Of a stretch of DNA of 6,776 nucleotides, positions 1 through 5,692 are shown in pieces. The notes under the pieces were generated by a model. The model was given only the letters and a program-made list of their open reading frames with translations. It was not told where the DNA came from and made no database searches. The stretch comes from Actinomycetota bacterium. GTDB lineage: Bacteria; Actinomycetota; Thermoleophilia; Gaiellales; Gaiellaceae. The DNA lies in contig JACCWU010000165.1 of NCBI GenBank assembly GCA_013697465.1, forward strand, positions 1-6,776, in the 5' to 3' direction. Made by a program: the position numbers and the translations under genes. Every line of letters starts with the position of its first letter. The first letter of the stretch is position 1.

Positions 1-740
1 GCTGCGAGCAGCCTGCGTGGCAGATCCGGACGCTCGGTCGCGAGCGGCGGTGCGCCTTTTCCGATCGCAAGCGCCACTTCCTGGAGCGGCATGCCCCAGA
101 ACGGATGCCTACCGGCGAGCGCCTCCCAGAGGAGAACTCCTGCTGCCCAGACATCGCTCGCCGGCGTGGCCTCCTCGCCCGCGAGCCGCTCGGGCGCGAT
201 GTACGCGAGCGTCCCGGGGACGTCGCCGACTGCGGTGAGGGTGTCGGCTCCGTCGAACTGTGCCAACCCGAAGTCGAGCAGACGGACGGCGATGCCCTCG
301 CGGTGCTCGAGCAGGACGTTCGACGGCTTGACGTCGCGGTGCACGATCCCCATCCGGTGGGCGTGGGCCAGCGCGTCGAGGATCTGGGCTCCGATCTCGG
401 CCGAGTCGCGGTCGGAGACGTCGTCTGCGCGGAGCGCCTCCCGCACGGTGCGCCCAGGGACGTATTCGTAGGCGATGTAGACGTGGCTTCCGTCGTGTCC
501 GACGTCGTATGCCCGCACGCAGCGCTCGTGGCGCAGCCGGCGAGCTGCGTGCGCCTCGCGCTCCGCGCGCGCAGCGGCCTTTCCTTCCCGGGGGACGATC
601 TTGAGTGCGATGTCGAGACCGGTCTCGGCGTCTTGGACGAGCCACACCGAGCCGTTCCCACCGCTGCCGAGCGGTCTCACGGCACGGTAGCGGCCGAGCA
701 CGAGCTCTCGGGTCGGAAGGGCGTGGGCGAGCGAGGACAC
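1..740 (-). CDS. Serine/threonine protein kinase, Hanks/PknB type (C-terminus cut by window edge)
   Basis: Transfers the ATP gamma-phosphate to Ser/Thr of target proteins; bacterial members act in the cytoplasm, often tethered by a later transmembrane segment. About 246 codons are visible with no stop before the left edge. From the chosen GTG: glycine loop LGSGGNGSV (~24-32), ATP lysine in IALK (K47), likely alpha-C glutamate E62, catalytic loop HRDVKPSN (134-141, base D136), DFG (156-158), activation segment ending in APE (182-184), and SDVWAAGVLLWE (~195-206). Every catalytic residue is present, so it should be active. The kinase domain is almost complete; any transmembrane or sensor part lies outside. 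Start: GTG at 740 gives a short leader before the glycine loop, with a weak AGGG upstream. GTG at 701 is the alternative, and the frame stays open further upstream. It diverges from the membrane-protein gene at 831. The kinase call is very secure; the substrate is unknown. Confidence 0.95.
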   Translation of the reverse strand, partial: MSSLAHALPTRELVLGRYRAVRPLGSGGNGSVWLVQDAETGLDIALKIVPREGKAAARAEREAHAARRLRHERCVRAYDVGHDGSHVYIAYEYVPGRTVREALRADDVSDRDSAEIGAQILDALAHAHRMGIVHRDVKPSNVLLEHREGIAVRLLDFGLAQFDGADTLTAVGDVPGTLAYIAPERLAGEEATPASDVWAAGVLLWEALAGRHPFWGMPLQEVALAIGKGAPPLATERPDLPRRLLA

Positions 741-830
741 CGTTGACGGCCCTGTTGGCCGCTCTTCCTCGAACTCCTCTCCGCCTGTGCGCTCCTGGCC
801 GTCGTTTACAGTGGCGGGCGGACCGCGACT

Positions 831-1979
831 GTGAGCACGCGTGACGAAGACATCCTCGATTTCGACTTCTTCGACGAGGAGGAGCCGCCGTCGTGGGAAG
901 ACCCCGAGGAGCGCAAGCCGGGACCGCCGCGCGGGCGCGGACCACGGCCGCCCCGCTCGAGATTTCGCAAGCCCGGGAACCTCACCCCTCTCCTCCGGCT
1001 CGTAGCGCTCATCGGGCTCGCGATACTCGTCGTCGTCCTGCTCGCCGTGTGGGTTGAGGGGTGTGCGTCCGACCGGAAGCGGGACCGGTACTCGAGCTAC
1101 ACGAACGAGATCGGCACGATCGGCAACGCGTCGGCTCAGCTGGGCGAGCAAGTGGTGACCACGCTGACGGCGGTCGGGTTGAAGCAAGAGGAGCTCGACG
1201 CAAGGCTTGGCGGCTACGTCCAGAAAGCCGAGGCGCAGATGCAGCAGGCCGAGGATCTCGATGCGCCGGGGCCGCTGCACGACGCGAACGAAGGGGCGGT
1301 CGAAGCGCTCGAGCTCCGCGCTATCGGGCTTCGCGGGCTGCGCACGACGTTTCAAGAGGCGACGGACGCGACGGATGCCGCGGAGGTCGGGATCCGGCTC
1401 GCGGCCCAGATGCGGCGCCTACAGGCGAGCGACGTTGTGTGGGCCGATCTCTTCAGGGCGCCGACGCAAGCCGTGCTCGCCGAGGAGGGGATCGCAGGAG
1501 TGCAGGTGCCGTCCTCCGAGTTCGTGCCGACGGACGACCTCACGACCCCGGGAGCGCTCGCGGCGGTCTGGCGACGCATCCAGGGCGCTGCGACCGGCGG
1601 GACTCCGATCGGCCTGCACGGAAGCCAGATCACGTACGTCAAGGCGCTTCCGAGCGATCAGTTGCTGTCGACGACGACCGAGACGACGATCCTGCTCTCG
1701 ACGCAGCTCGCGTTCGAGGTGGGCGTCGAGGACTCGGGCGACAGCCAGGAGGTCAGGATCAAGGTGACGTTGACGATCCCGAAGCAGCCCGAGCCGATCG
1801 TGAAGACCATGACGATTCCGATCATCGACCCCGGTGAGACGAAGGCCGTGACGTTCAAGGTCGGAGGGCTCGTCCCCATCGGCGAGCAGACCGTGGTGAG
1901 GGTCGACGTGGATCCCGTTCCCGGCGAGACCCGCACGGATAACAACTCGTACGAGTATCCGGTCATCTTCTCCCTCTAG
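831..1979 (+). CDS. Single-pass membrane protein with helical stalk and CARDB-like C-terminal domain, function unknown
   Basis: I do not recognise a named family for the whole 382-aa protein. Residues 1-30 are very acidic (FDFFDEEEPP), and 31-50 are rich in Pro and Arg. One hydrophobic segment follows at about 54-75. The strong positive charge before it predicts N-terminus in, C-terminus out. Residues ~90-205 are Ala/Glu/Gln-rich and probably helical, perhaps coiled coil. Residues ~285-380 look like a CARDB-type beta domain: alternating strands, a PGETKAVTF turn, GEQTVVRVDVDP, then the typical ETRTDNN ending. Such domains usually mediate extracellular adhesion or assembly. Cys78 follows the membrane segment, but VEGC is a poor lipobox. 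The GTG start has no clear Shine-Dalgarno; a weak -10-like TACAGT lies at 807-812. It is probably co-transcribed with the DUF4446 gene 6 nt downstream. The gene call is firm, the domain reading moderate, the function open. Confidence 0.85.
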   Translation: MSTRDEDILDFDFFDEEEPPSWEDPEERKPGPPRGRGPRPPRSRFRKPGNLTPLLRLVALIGLAILVVVLLAVWVEGCASDRKRDRYSSYTNEIGTIGNASAQLGEQVVTTLTAVGLKQEELDARLGGYVQKAEAQMQQAEDLDAPGPLHDANEGAVEALELRAIGLRGLRTTFQEATDATDAAEVGIRLAAQMRRLQASDVVWADLFRAPTQAVLAEEGIAGVQVPSSEFVPTDDLTTPGALAAVWRRIQGAATGGTPIGLHGSQITYVKALPSDQLLSTTTETTILLSTQLAFEVGVEDSGDSQEVRIKVTLTIPKQPEPIVKTMTIPIIDPGETKAVTFKVGGLVPIGEQTVVRVDVDPVPGETRTDNNSYEYPVIFSL

Positions 1980-1985
1980 AGACTC

Positions 1986-2456
1986 GTGGAGGCGTCCCTT
2001 GCGGTGGCGATTGCGGCTGGCGCGGCGGCGCTGCTGGCGCTGTTGTCGGCTGCCGTCCTCTGGCGCCGGACCGCGCGGATGCAGGCTGCCCAGTCGCTCG
2101 TCGTCGGGAGCGGTCGCCAGGACCTGCTCGACTTCGCCGTCTCGCTGCAGGGCCGGATCGACGATCTCCAAGGAGCCGTCGACGAGGTCGCGGCCGGGCT
2201 CTCGCGGGTCGACCGGCGTGTGGACGGCTCGGTCACGAACACGGCCGTCGTCCGCTATGACGCGTACGAGGGGACGGGCGGGCAGCAGTCGGCCTCCCTC
2301 GCCTTGCTCGACTCCACCCGCACGGGAACTGTCGTGACGGCGATCCAGGGTCGCGACTACGCGCGTATCTACGTCAAGGATCTCGATCGAGGGCGCTCGT
2401 CGGTGGCGCTCTCTCCGGAGGAGCAGGAGGCCGTCGAGCGCGCGATGTCGCGCTAA
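1986..2456 (+). CDS. DUF4446 family membrane-anchored protein
   Basis: Small 156-aa protein with an N-terminal transmembrane anchor at about 4-25, followed by WRR, so the bulk is probably cytoplasmic. A predicted helical, possibly coiled-coil stretch lies at ~45-80 (LLDFAVSLQGRIDDLQGAV). The C-terminal half carries the pattern I associate with DUF4446: VVRYDAYEGTGGQQSASLALLD (~88-109, continuous in the protein), then TGTVVTAIQGRDYARIYVK (113-131), and a LSPEEQEAVERA tail (142-153). The family has no established biochemical role; in Firmicutes members are found near chromosome-partitioning genes, which are not visible here. The GTG start lies 6 nt after the preceding stop, with no Shine-Dalgarno, which points to translational coupling. 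The gene ends 10 nt from the convergent HNH gene. The family assignment comes from remembered patterns, without a profile search. Confidence 0.85.
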   Translation: MEASLAVAIAAGAAALLALLSAAVLWRRTARMQAAQSLVVGSGRQDLLDFAVSLQGRIDDLQGAVDEVAAGLSRVDRRVDGSVTNTAVVRYDAYEGTGGQQSASLALLDSTRTGTVVTAIQGRDYARIYVKDLDRGRSSVALSPEEQEAVERAMSR

Positions 2457-2466
2457 GCATCTAGGC

Positions 2467-2991
2467 TCAGGCGGCAGCCGCTGCGGCAGCACCGATCCCC
2501 GGGAGGTACTGCCTCCACACGTCCGGAATCGTCTCGGTCGTCAAGCGGATGAAGAGCACGGGAGTCGGAGGCCGGGGGACGGTGCGAAGGCTCATGCTCG
2601 TCTCCTCGAGCAGCCGGTCCCCCTTGCGATGGTTGCAGGGCGCGCACGAGGCGACGACGTTCTCCCAAACGGACGTGCCCCCACGCGAGCGTGGGACGAT
2701 GTGGTCGAGGGTGAGCCGGTTGCTCCCGGTCCCGCAATATGCGCAAGCCCAGCCGTCCCGCGCGAAGAGGACACGTCGCGAGATTCGGCGGGTCACCGCG
2801 CGGGGAACCCTCACGTACGTCACGAGGCGGATCACGTGCGGCCGCCGAAACTGCGCGCACGCCGAGCGCAGCGGGCGCTCGTGCGACTCGATGATCTCCG
2901 CGCGCTGTTTCCAGACGAGCACGTGGGCACGGCGGAGCGAACAGACGTTCAACGGCTCGTAGCTCGCATTGAGGACGAGGACGCGCTCCAC
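2467..2991 (-). CDS. HNH endonuclease family protein
   Basis: Predicted 174-aa metal-dependent nuclease with a beta-beta-alpha metal fold. It opens with VLVLNASYEPLNVCSLRRA (4-22), a lead typical of a widespread stand-alone actinobacterial and cyanobacterial HNH group. The core has two zinc-type pairs, CAYC (83-86) and CAPC (116-119). It also has the catalytic LTLDHIVPRSRGG (D96, H97), the middle Asn in WENVV (N111) and CNHRKGD (N120, H121). All key positions are intact. Cellular role is unknown; such genes often occur alone in chromosomes without a methylase, as here. I chose the GTG at 2991 because homologues begin right at VLVLNASYEPLN. The longer frame to 3051 adds 20 unconserved residues and would place the likely promoter inside the gene. 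The protein ends in seven alanines. It is convergent with the DUF4446 gene. Confidence 0.93.
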   Translation of the reverse strand: MERVLVLNASYEPLNVCSLRRAHVLVWKQRAEIIESHERPLRSACAQFRRPHVIRLVTYVRVPRAVTRRISRRVLFARDGWACAYCGTGSNRLTLDHIVPRSRGGTSVWENVVASCAPCNHRKGDRLLEETSMSLRTVPRPPTPVLFIRLTTETIPDVWRQYLPGIGAAAAAAA

Positions 2992-3000
2992 TGCGCGCGC

Positions 3001-3029
3001 AGCGTAGCACCAGCACCGCGGCGTTTCAG
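3001..3029 (-). promoter_or_regulatory. Candidate promoter of the HNH gene
   Basis: Reading the minus strand, CTGAAA (3029-3024) and TACGCT (3006-3001) are 17 nt apart and match the -35 and -10 consensus at 4 of 6 positions each. Only 9 nt separate the -10 box from the GTG at 2991. Transcription would therefore begin at or a few bases before the start codon. This fits leaderless translation, common in actinobacteria, and the lack of a Shine-Dalgarno. It is a pattern match only. Confidence 0.35.
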
Positions 3030-3042
3030 CCTGCGAAACGCC
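3020..3042. repeat. 8-bp inverted repeat over the HNH -35 region (possible operator)
   Basis: GGCGTTTC (3020-3027) and GAAACGCC (3035-3042) form a perfect inverted repeat with a 7-nt spacer. It overlaps the candidate -35 box (3024-3029) of the HNH gene, the usual geometry for a dimeric repressor site. The region lies between divergent genes (HNH leftward, thioesterase rightward). Transcripts crossing it could also form a short hairpin, but there is no T tract. The repeat is seen directly; the operator role is inferred. Confidence 0.45.
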
Positions 3043-3124
3043 TGCAAGCACGGCACGTCAGCGCCATGTGAACAGAAGCGCTCCGGCCGCGAAGCCGCCG
3101 CGCATTCTCGCGTGCTGGGCGGGA

Positions 3125-3130
3125 TAGCAT
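3125..3130 (+). promoter_or_regulatory. Candidate -10 box for the thioesterase/acyl-CoA dehydrogenase genes
   Basis: TAGCAT matches TATAAT at 4 of 6 positions and sits 9 nt before the GTG at 3140, the same distance as the -10 box of the HNH gene. It would give a nearly leaderless transcript. I see no convincing -35 hexamer upstream and no Shine-Dalgarno. Short A/T-rich matches are rare in this GC-rich sequence but can occur by chance. Confidence 0.3.
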
Positions 3131-3139
3131 CGGACGCCC

Positions 3140-3532
3140 GTGAAGCACGAGAAGCGCATCGAGATCCGCTGGCGCGACGTCGACGCCTATCTCCACGTGA
3201 ACAACGCGGTCTACGCGACCTATCTCGAGGAGTGCCGCGACGAATGGCTCTCGAAGGCACTCGAGGGAGTTGGTGACGAGTGGGACTTCGTCCTCGCGCG
3301 CGTGGCGATCGACTTCCGGCGTGAGCTCAAGCTCGAGGACGAATGGGTCGTCGCCTCGTGCCGGCTCGCGCGCATCGGCACGTCCAGCCTGACCTTGCGC
3401 GAGGAGATTCGAGCTGACGAGGGCTGGCTCTCGGCGGAGTCCGAGGCCGTTCTCGTCGCGAGGAACCGCGAGGCCGGCGGCTCGCGGCCACTGGCAGATG
3501 CCGAACGGGCCGCACTCGAACGGGTTCAGTAG
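3140..3532 (+). CDS. Acyl-CoA thioesterase, hot-dog fold (4HBT/YbgC/FadM-like)
   Basis: Predicted to hydrolyse acyl-CoA thioesters to free acid and CoA in the cytoplasm. The 130-aa length is normal for a single hot-dog domain. The N-terminus carries the family signature IRWRDVDAYLHVNNAVYATYLEE broken here as strand IRWRDVD (9-15), HVNNAVY (19-25) and the long helix YLEECRDEWL (28-37). The Asp of DVD (D15) is at the usual catalytic position of 4HBT-type enzymes, with His19 and Asn21 next to it. Strands with VAIDFRREL (55-63) and SSLTLREEI (82-90) complete the fold. The GTG at 3140 places the first strand right at the N-terminus, as in homologues. The acyl-CoA dehydrogenase starts 11 nt downstream, suggesting one operon and related substrates. 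Chain-length preference cannot be read from sequence. Homotetramer or dimer formation is expected from the family. Confidence 0.88.
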   Translation: MKHEKRIEIRWRDVDAYLHVNNAVYATYLEECRDEWLSKALEGVGDEWDFVLARVAIDFRRELKLEDEWVVASCRLARIGTSSLTLREEIRADEGWLSAESEAVLVARNREAGGSRPLADAERAALERVQ

Positions 3533-3543
3533 TCTCCCGCCCC

Positions 3544-4704
3544 GTGATCGTCCCTGAGCTTCCAGAAGACATCCGAGAGCTCAAGGAGCGTGTCGGCGCG
3601 TTCGTCGAGCAGGAGGTCTACCCACTAGAGGCGATCATCGCGGAGCGTGGCTCGATCGACCCCGGCGAGCTCGACGAGCTTCGGCGCAAGGCGAGGGACG
3701 CGGGCTTCGCGATGCTCAACATGCCTCCCGAGCACGGCGGGCGCGACCTTTCGATGCTCGGCCAGGTGGCGCTCGAGGAGGAGTCCGGTAAGGCGACGAA
3801 CGGACTCGGATTTGCCGTGGTCGATCGCGGGCCGCGTGAGCTGCTCGAGATCGCGACTCCGGAGCAGGTGGACCGTTTCGTCGCTCCGATCGCCCGCGGC
3901 GAGTACCGCGAGGCGTGGGCGCTGACCGAGCCAGGCGCGGGATCGGATCTCGCCGGGCTGCAGGCGACCGCCGTCCGGGACGGAGACGACTGGGTGCTGA
4001 ACGGCGAGAAGTGGTTCGTGACGAGCGAGGGCGACCCCGGCTTCTACATCGTGCTCGCGGTCGCCGAGGGCGACCAGACCCTCTTCATCGTCGAGCCGGA
4101 TGCGCCCGGACTCGAGATCGTGCGCACGCCGCGGTTCCTCCACGACCCGTACATCGACCACCACCCGGAGATCGTCTTTCGAGACTGCCGCGTGCCCGAG
4201 TCGAGCCGCGTGCCCGCGAGCGGCGACGAGGGCGCGAAGGAGTGGATCCTCGTCGAGCGACTCTTCATCGCCGCGCGCTGCTGCGGCGCCGCCAAGCGTC
4301 TTCTCGACGAGGCGAGCGCGTGGGCTCAGGGACGCGAGGCGTTCGGCTCCCCGCTCTCCGAGCACCAGGGTGTCGCGTTCCCCCTCGCCGACTCGCTGAC
4401 GGAGCTGCTCGCGGCTCGCCTCCTGACGTACCACGCGGCGCACGCGTTCGACACGCTCGCCGACCGCAAGATCGTCCACGGGAAGGTGGCGATGGCCAAG
4501 CTCTTCGCCTCGGAGATGGCGGGACGCGCGGCCGACCGCGCCCTCCAGGTCTTCGGCGGCCGCGGGTACATGGTCGAGAACCCGGCCGCGCGCTTCTACC
4601 GCGAGCTCCGCGTCGACCGAATCTGGGAGGGAACGAGCGAGATCCAGCGGCTCGTGATCGCGCGCGGGCTCTTCAAGCGGGGCGCCGCTCCGTATCTGGG
4701 CTAG
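3544..4704 (+). CDS. Acyl-CoA dehydrogenase, FAD-dependent
   Basis: Oxidises acyl-CoA to trans-2-enoyl-CoA with FAD, passing electrons to electron-transfer flavoprotein; used in beta-oxidation or branched-chain and related acyl degradation. The 386-aa length is typical of the family. An N-terminal helical domain (~1-120) leads to the flavin and substrate signature AWALTEPGAGSDLAGL (124-139) and NGEKWFVTS (153-161). A beta domain follows with FRDCRVPES (212-220). The C-terminal domain has QVFGGRGYMVENPAARFYR (335-353) and VDRIWEGTSEIQRLVIARGL (357-376); Glu362 in WEGTSEIQ is at the classical catalytic-base position of medium- and short-chain enzymes. All key residues are intact. The GTG start lies 11 nt after the thioesterase stop, without Shine-Dalgarno. 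TAGTCT at 3530-3535, overlapping that stop, resembles a -10 box, but no -35 is visible. Substrate specificity is unresolved. Confidence 0.95.
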   Translation: MIVPELPEDIRELKERVGAFVEQEVYPLEAIIAERGSIDPGELDELRRKARDAGFAMLNMPPEHGGRDLSMLGQVALEEESGKATNGLGFAVVDRGPRELLEIATPEQVDRFVAPIARGEYREAWALTEPGAGSDLAGLQATAVRDGDDWVLNGEKWFVTSEGDPGFYIVLAVAEGDQTLFIVEPDAPGLEIVRTPRFLHDPYIDHHPEIVFRDCRVPESSRVPASGDEGAKEWILVERLFIAARCCGAAKRLLDEASAWAQGREAFGSPLSEHQGVAFPLADSLTELLAARLLTYHAAHAFDTLADRKIVHGKVAMAKLFASEMAGRAADRALQVFGGRGYMVENPAARFYRELRVDRIWEGTSEIQRLVIARGLFKRGAAPYLG

Positions 4705-4747
4705 CTGAGAGCTCGTCTGGCACGGAAGAGCTCCGAAGCCTTCTGCG

Positions 4748-4827
4748 CCAAGTTACAAGTTGCAACTTGCGCGGCGCCTTCCCACTCCGAGAGCGGCACG
4801 GCAGCCAAGTTGCAAGTTGTAACTTGG
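4748..4827. repeat. 22-bp imperfect inverted repeat built of heptamers
   Basis: Two arms, 4748-4769 and 4806-4827, pair over 22 bp with a single G-G mismatch (4759/4816) and a 36-nt loop. Each arm's core (4749-4769 and 4806-4826) consists of three heptamers, CAAGTTR, CAAGTTR and YAACTTG, so the arms are also near-identical direct repeats (19 of 21). The left arm contains the perfect 14-bp palindrome CAAGTTGCAACTTG. The element is markedly richer in A/T than its surroundings. It lies between the acyl-CoA dehydrogenase stop and the SIMPL gene. Possible roles are a transcription terminator or processing hairpin, a binding site for an oligomeric DNA-binding protein, or a member of a dispersed repeat family. 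Confidence 0.8.
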
Positions 4828-4848
4828 GCCCGGTCTCAGGTGACGGAT

Positions 4849-4858
4849 CGCCTAGGCG
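4849..4858. repeat. 10-bp perfect palindrome upstream of the SIMPL gene
   Basis: CGCCTAGGCG is its own reverse complement and lies 38 nt before the SIMPL start codon, where a promoter would be expected. The CTAG core is uncommon in most bacterial DNA. It could be a small operator, but a 10-bp palindrome can also occur by chance, so this is a weak call. Confidence 0.25.
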
Positions 4859-4885
4859 GTGGCGTACTTGAAGCGTCACCGACTC

Positions 4886-4891
4886 GGAGGT
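4886..4891 (+). promoter_or_regulatory. Strong ribosome binding site fixing the SIMPL start
   Basis: GGAGGT lies 5 nt before the ATG at 4897. It is the only consensus-like Shine-Dalgarno in the window and decides the start. The frame is open upstream to a TTG at 4810, but that would put the heptamer repeat inside the coding region and bury the signal peptide. Confidence 0.8.
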
Positions 4892-4896
4892 CATAC

Positions 4897-5598
4897 ATGA
4901 AGACCCGTCTTCTGATCGCTGTTCCCGCCCTTCTCGCCGTCGTCGCGCTTTCCGGCGCACTCAGTCCCCCGGAAGCTGCCGTGGCTCAGCAGCCCGCTAC
5001 GTCGGATCAGGACTCCGTGACCGTCACCGGAACCGGAACGGTCAATGCAGTCCCGGACGAGGCGCAGATGAGCTTCGGCGTGGAGAGTCGCGGGCGGACC
5101 GCCCAGGCGGCAATGGCGGCGAACGCGACCGCGATGGAGAAGCTGGTCGCTGCGCTTCGACGCGCGGGCGCGCGTGAGATCGCGACCCAGTGGGTGAGCG
5201 TCTGGCCTGTCATGCGCGAGGAAGGCGTCATAGACGGCTACTCGGCTCAGAACAGCGTGTCCGCGACGATCGGCGCCACCCGCGCGGGCGAGCTCATCGA
5301 TGCCGCCGCCGAGGCCGGCGCGAATCAAATCTCCGGTCCCGGCCTCAGCTCGAGCAATGCCGAGAAGCTGTACCTCGACGCCTTGGCCAAGGCAGTCGTG
5401 GACGCGCGCGAGCGCGCAGAGGTTCTCGCGAAGGCCGCAGGGCGTTCGCTGGGCGAGATCTCGTCGATGACCGAGAGCGGTGGCTCGGAGCCGCCGATCC
5501 TCTACCGCGAAGCCGCCGACGCCGCTTCCTCGACGCCTATCGTCCCCGGACAGCAGGAGACGATGGCGACCGTCAGCGTCACCTTCGACCTCCGCTGA
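4897..5598 (+). CDS. Secreted SIMPL-domain (DUF541) protein
   Basis: 233-aa exported protein. Residues 1-30 form a signal peptide: basic MKTR, hydrophobic core LLIAVPALLAVVALSGAL, and a probable signal peptidase I site after AVA (28-30) before QQ. There is no lipobox cysteine. The mature part shows the SIMPL/DUF541 pattern: VTVTGTGTVNAVPDEAQMSFGV (41-62, continuous in the protein), the helix AAMAANATAMEKLVAALRRAG (~71-91), GYSAQNSVSATI (114-125), DARERAEVLAKAAGRSLGEI (169-188) and the closing strand ATVSVTFDL (224-232). The domain often forms ring-like assemblies in the envelope; family members include the E. coli periplasmic protein YggE, linked to oxidative stress tolerance. A biochemical function is not established. 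The gene appears to be a single-gene unit between two inverted repeats, unlike its neighbours in having ATG and a strong ribosome site. Confidence 0.93.
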   Translation: MKTRLLIAVPALLAVVALSGALSPPEAAVAQQPATSDQDSVTVTGTGTVNAVPDEAQMSFGVESRGRTAQAAMAANATAMEKLVAALRRAGAREIATQWVSVWPVMREEGVIDGYSAQNSVSATIGATRAGELIDAAAEAGANQISGPGLSSSNAEKLYLDALAKAVVDARERAEVLAKAAGRSLGEISSMTESGGSEPPILYREAADAASSTPIVPGQQETMATVSVTFDLR

Positions 5599-5613
5599 GC
5601 AGGTGACAACGGA

Positions 5614-5653
5614 AGGGTCAGGCTCCCTGCGGATCTAAAGGGAGCTTGACCCT
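5614..5653 (+). terminator. 15-bp hairpin after the SIMPL gene (probable terminator or REP-like element)
   Basis: Arms AGGGTCAGGCTCCCT (5614-5628) and AGGGAGCTTGACCCT (5639-5653) pair over 15 bp with one G-U wobble (5621 with 5646) and a 10-nt loop. The hairpin begins 16 nt after the SIMPL stop and ends 39 nt before the LtrA start, the right place to end the SIMPL transcript. The downstream flank is pyrimidine-rich (CTCGCCGTTCGTCCTTCC) but lacks a true T run, so Rho-independent termination may be inefficient. Protection of mRNA ends or a dispersed repeat are alternatives. Confidence 0.7.
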
Positions 5654-5692
5654 CGCCGTTCGTCCTTCCGATCGCATCGGGAAGATGGCGCC

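Noticed and set aside
105..746. Plus-strand open frame of 213 codons opposite the kinase
   Set aside because: Antisense shadow of a well-supported kinase gene; no recognisable domain.
109..945. Long open frame on the minus strand (278 codons) across the kinase region
   Set aside because: It is Arg/Ala/Pro-rich in the way GC-rich shadow frames are, and overlaps the kinase in another frame where all Hanks motifs are present.
1419..2492. Minus-strand frame of 357 codons opposite the membrane-protein and DUF4446 genes
   Set aside because: It spans two genes and their junction on the other strand, has shadow-like Arg/Asp/His-rich composition and no family motifs.
2457..2500. GC-rich hairpin terminator between the convergent DUF4446 and HNH genes
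   Set aside because: The gap is only 10 nt and the GC-rich stretch is the alanine-coding end of the HNH gene; no clean stem or T run.
2467..2991. HNH gene as part of a restriction or defence island, or an intron or intein homing nuclease
   Set aside because: No methylase, helicase, toxin-antitoxin or mobile genes nearby, and the neighbouring genes are intact; a stand-alone HNH gene is common in such chromosomes.
2992..3051. Longer HNH protein starting at 3051
   Set aside because: The extra 20 residues look unlike the family opening and cover the likely promoter; GTG at 2991 fits homologues.
4810..4896. Upstream TTG start extending the SIMPL protein by 29 residues
   Set aside because: It begins inside the heptamer repeat and would bury the signal peptide; the ATG at 4897 has GGAGGT 5 nt upstream.
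4748..5653. SIMPL gene as the cargo of a transposon with terminal inverted repeats
   Set aside because: The two flanking repeats differ in sequence and structure, each is a self-contained hairpin, and no transposase or target duplication is visible.
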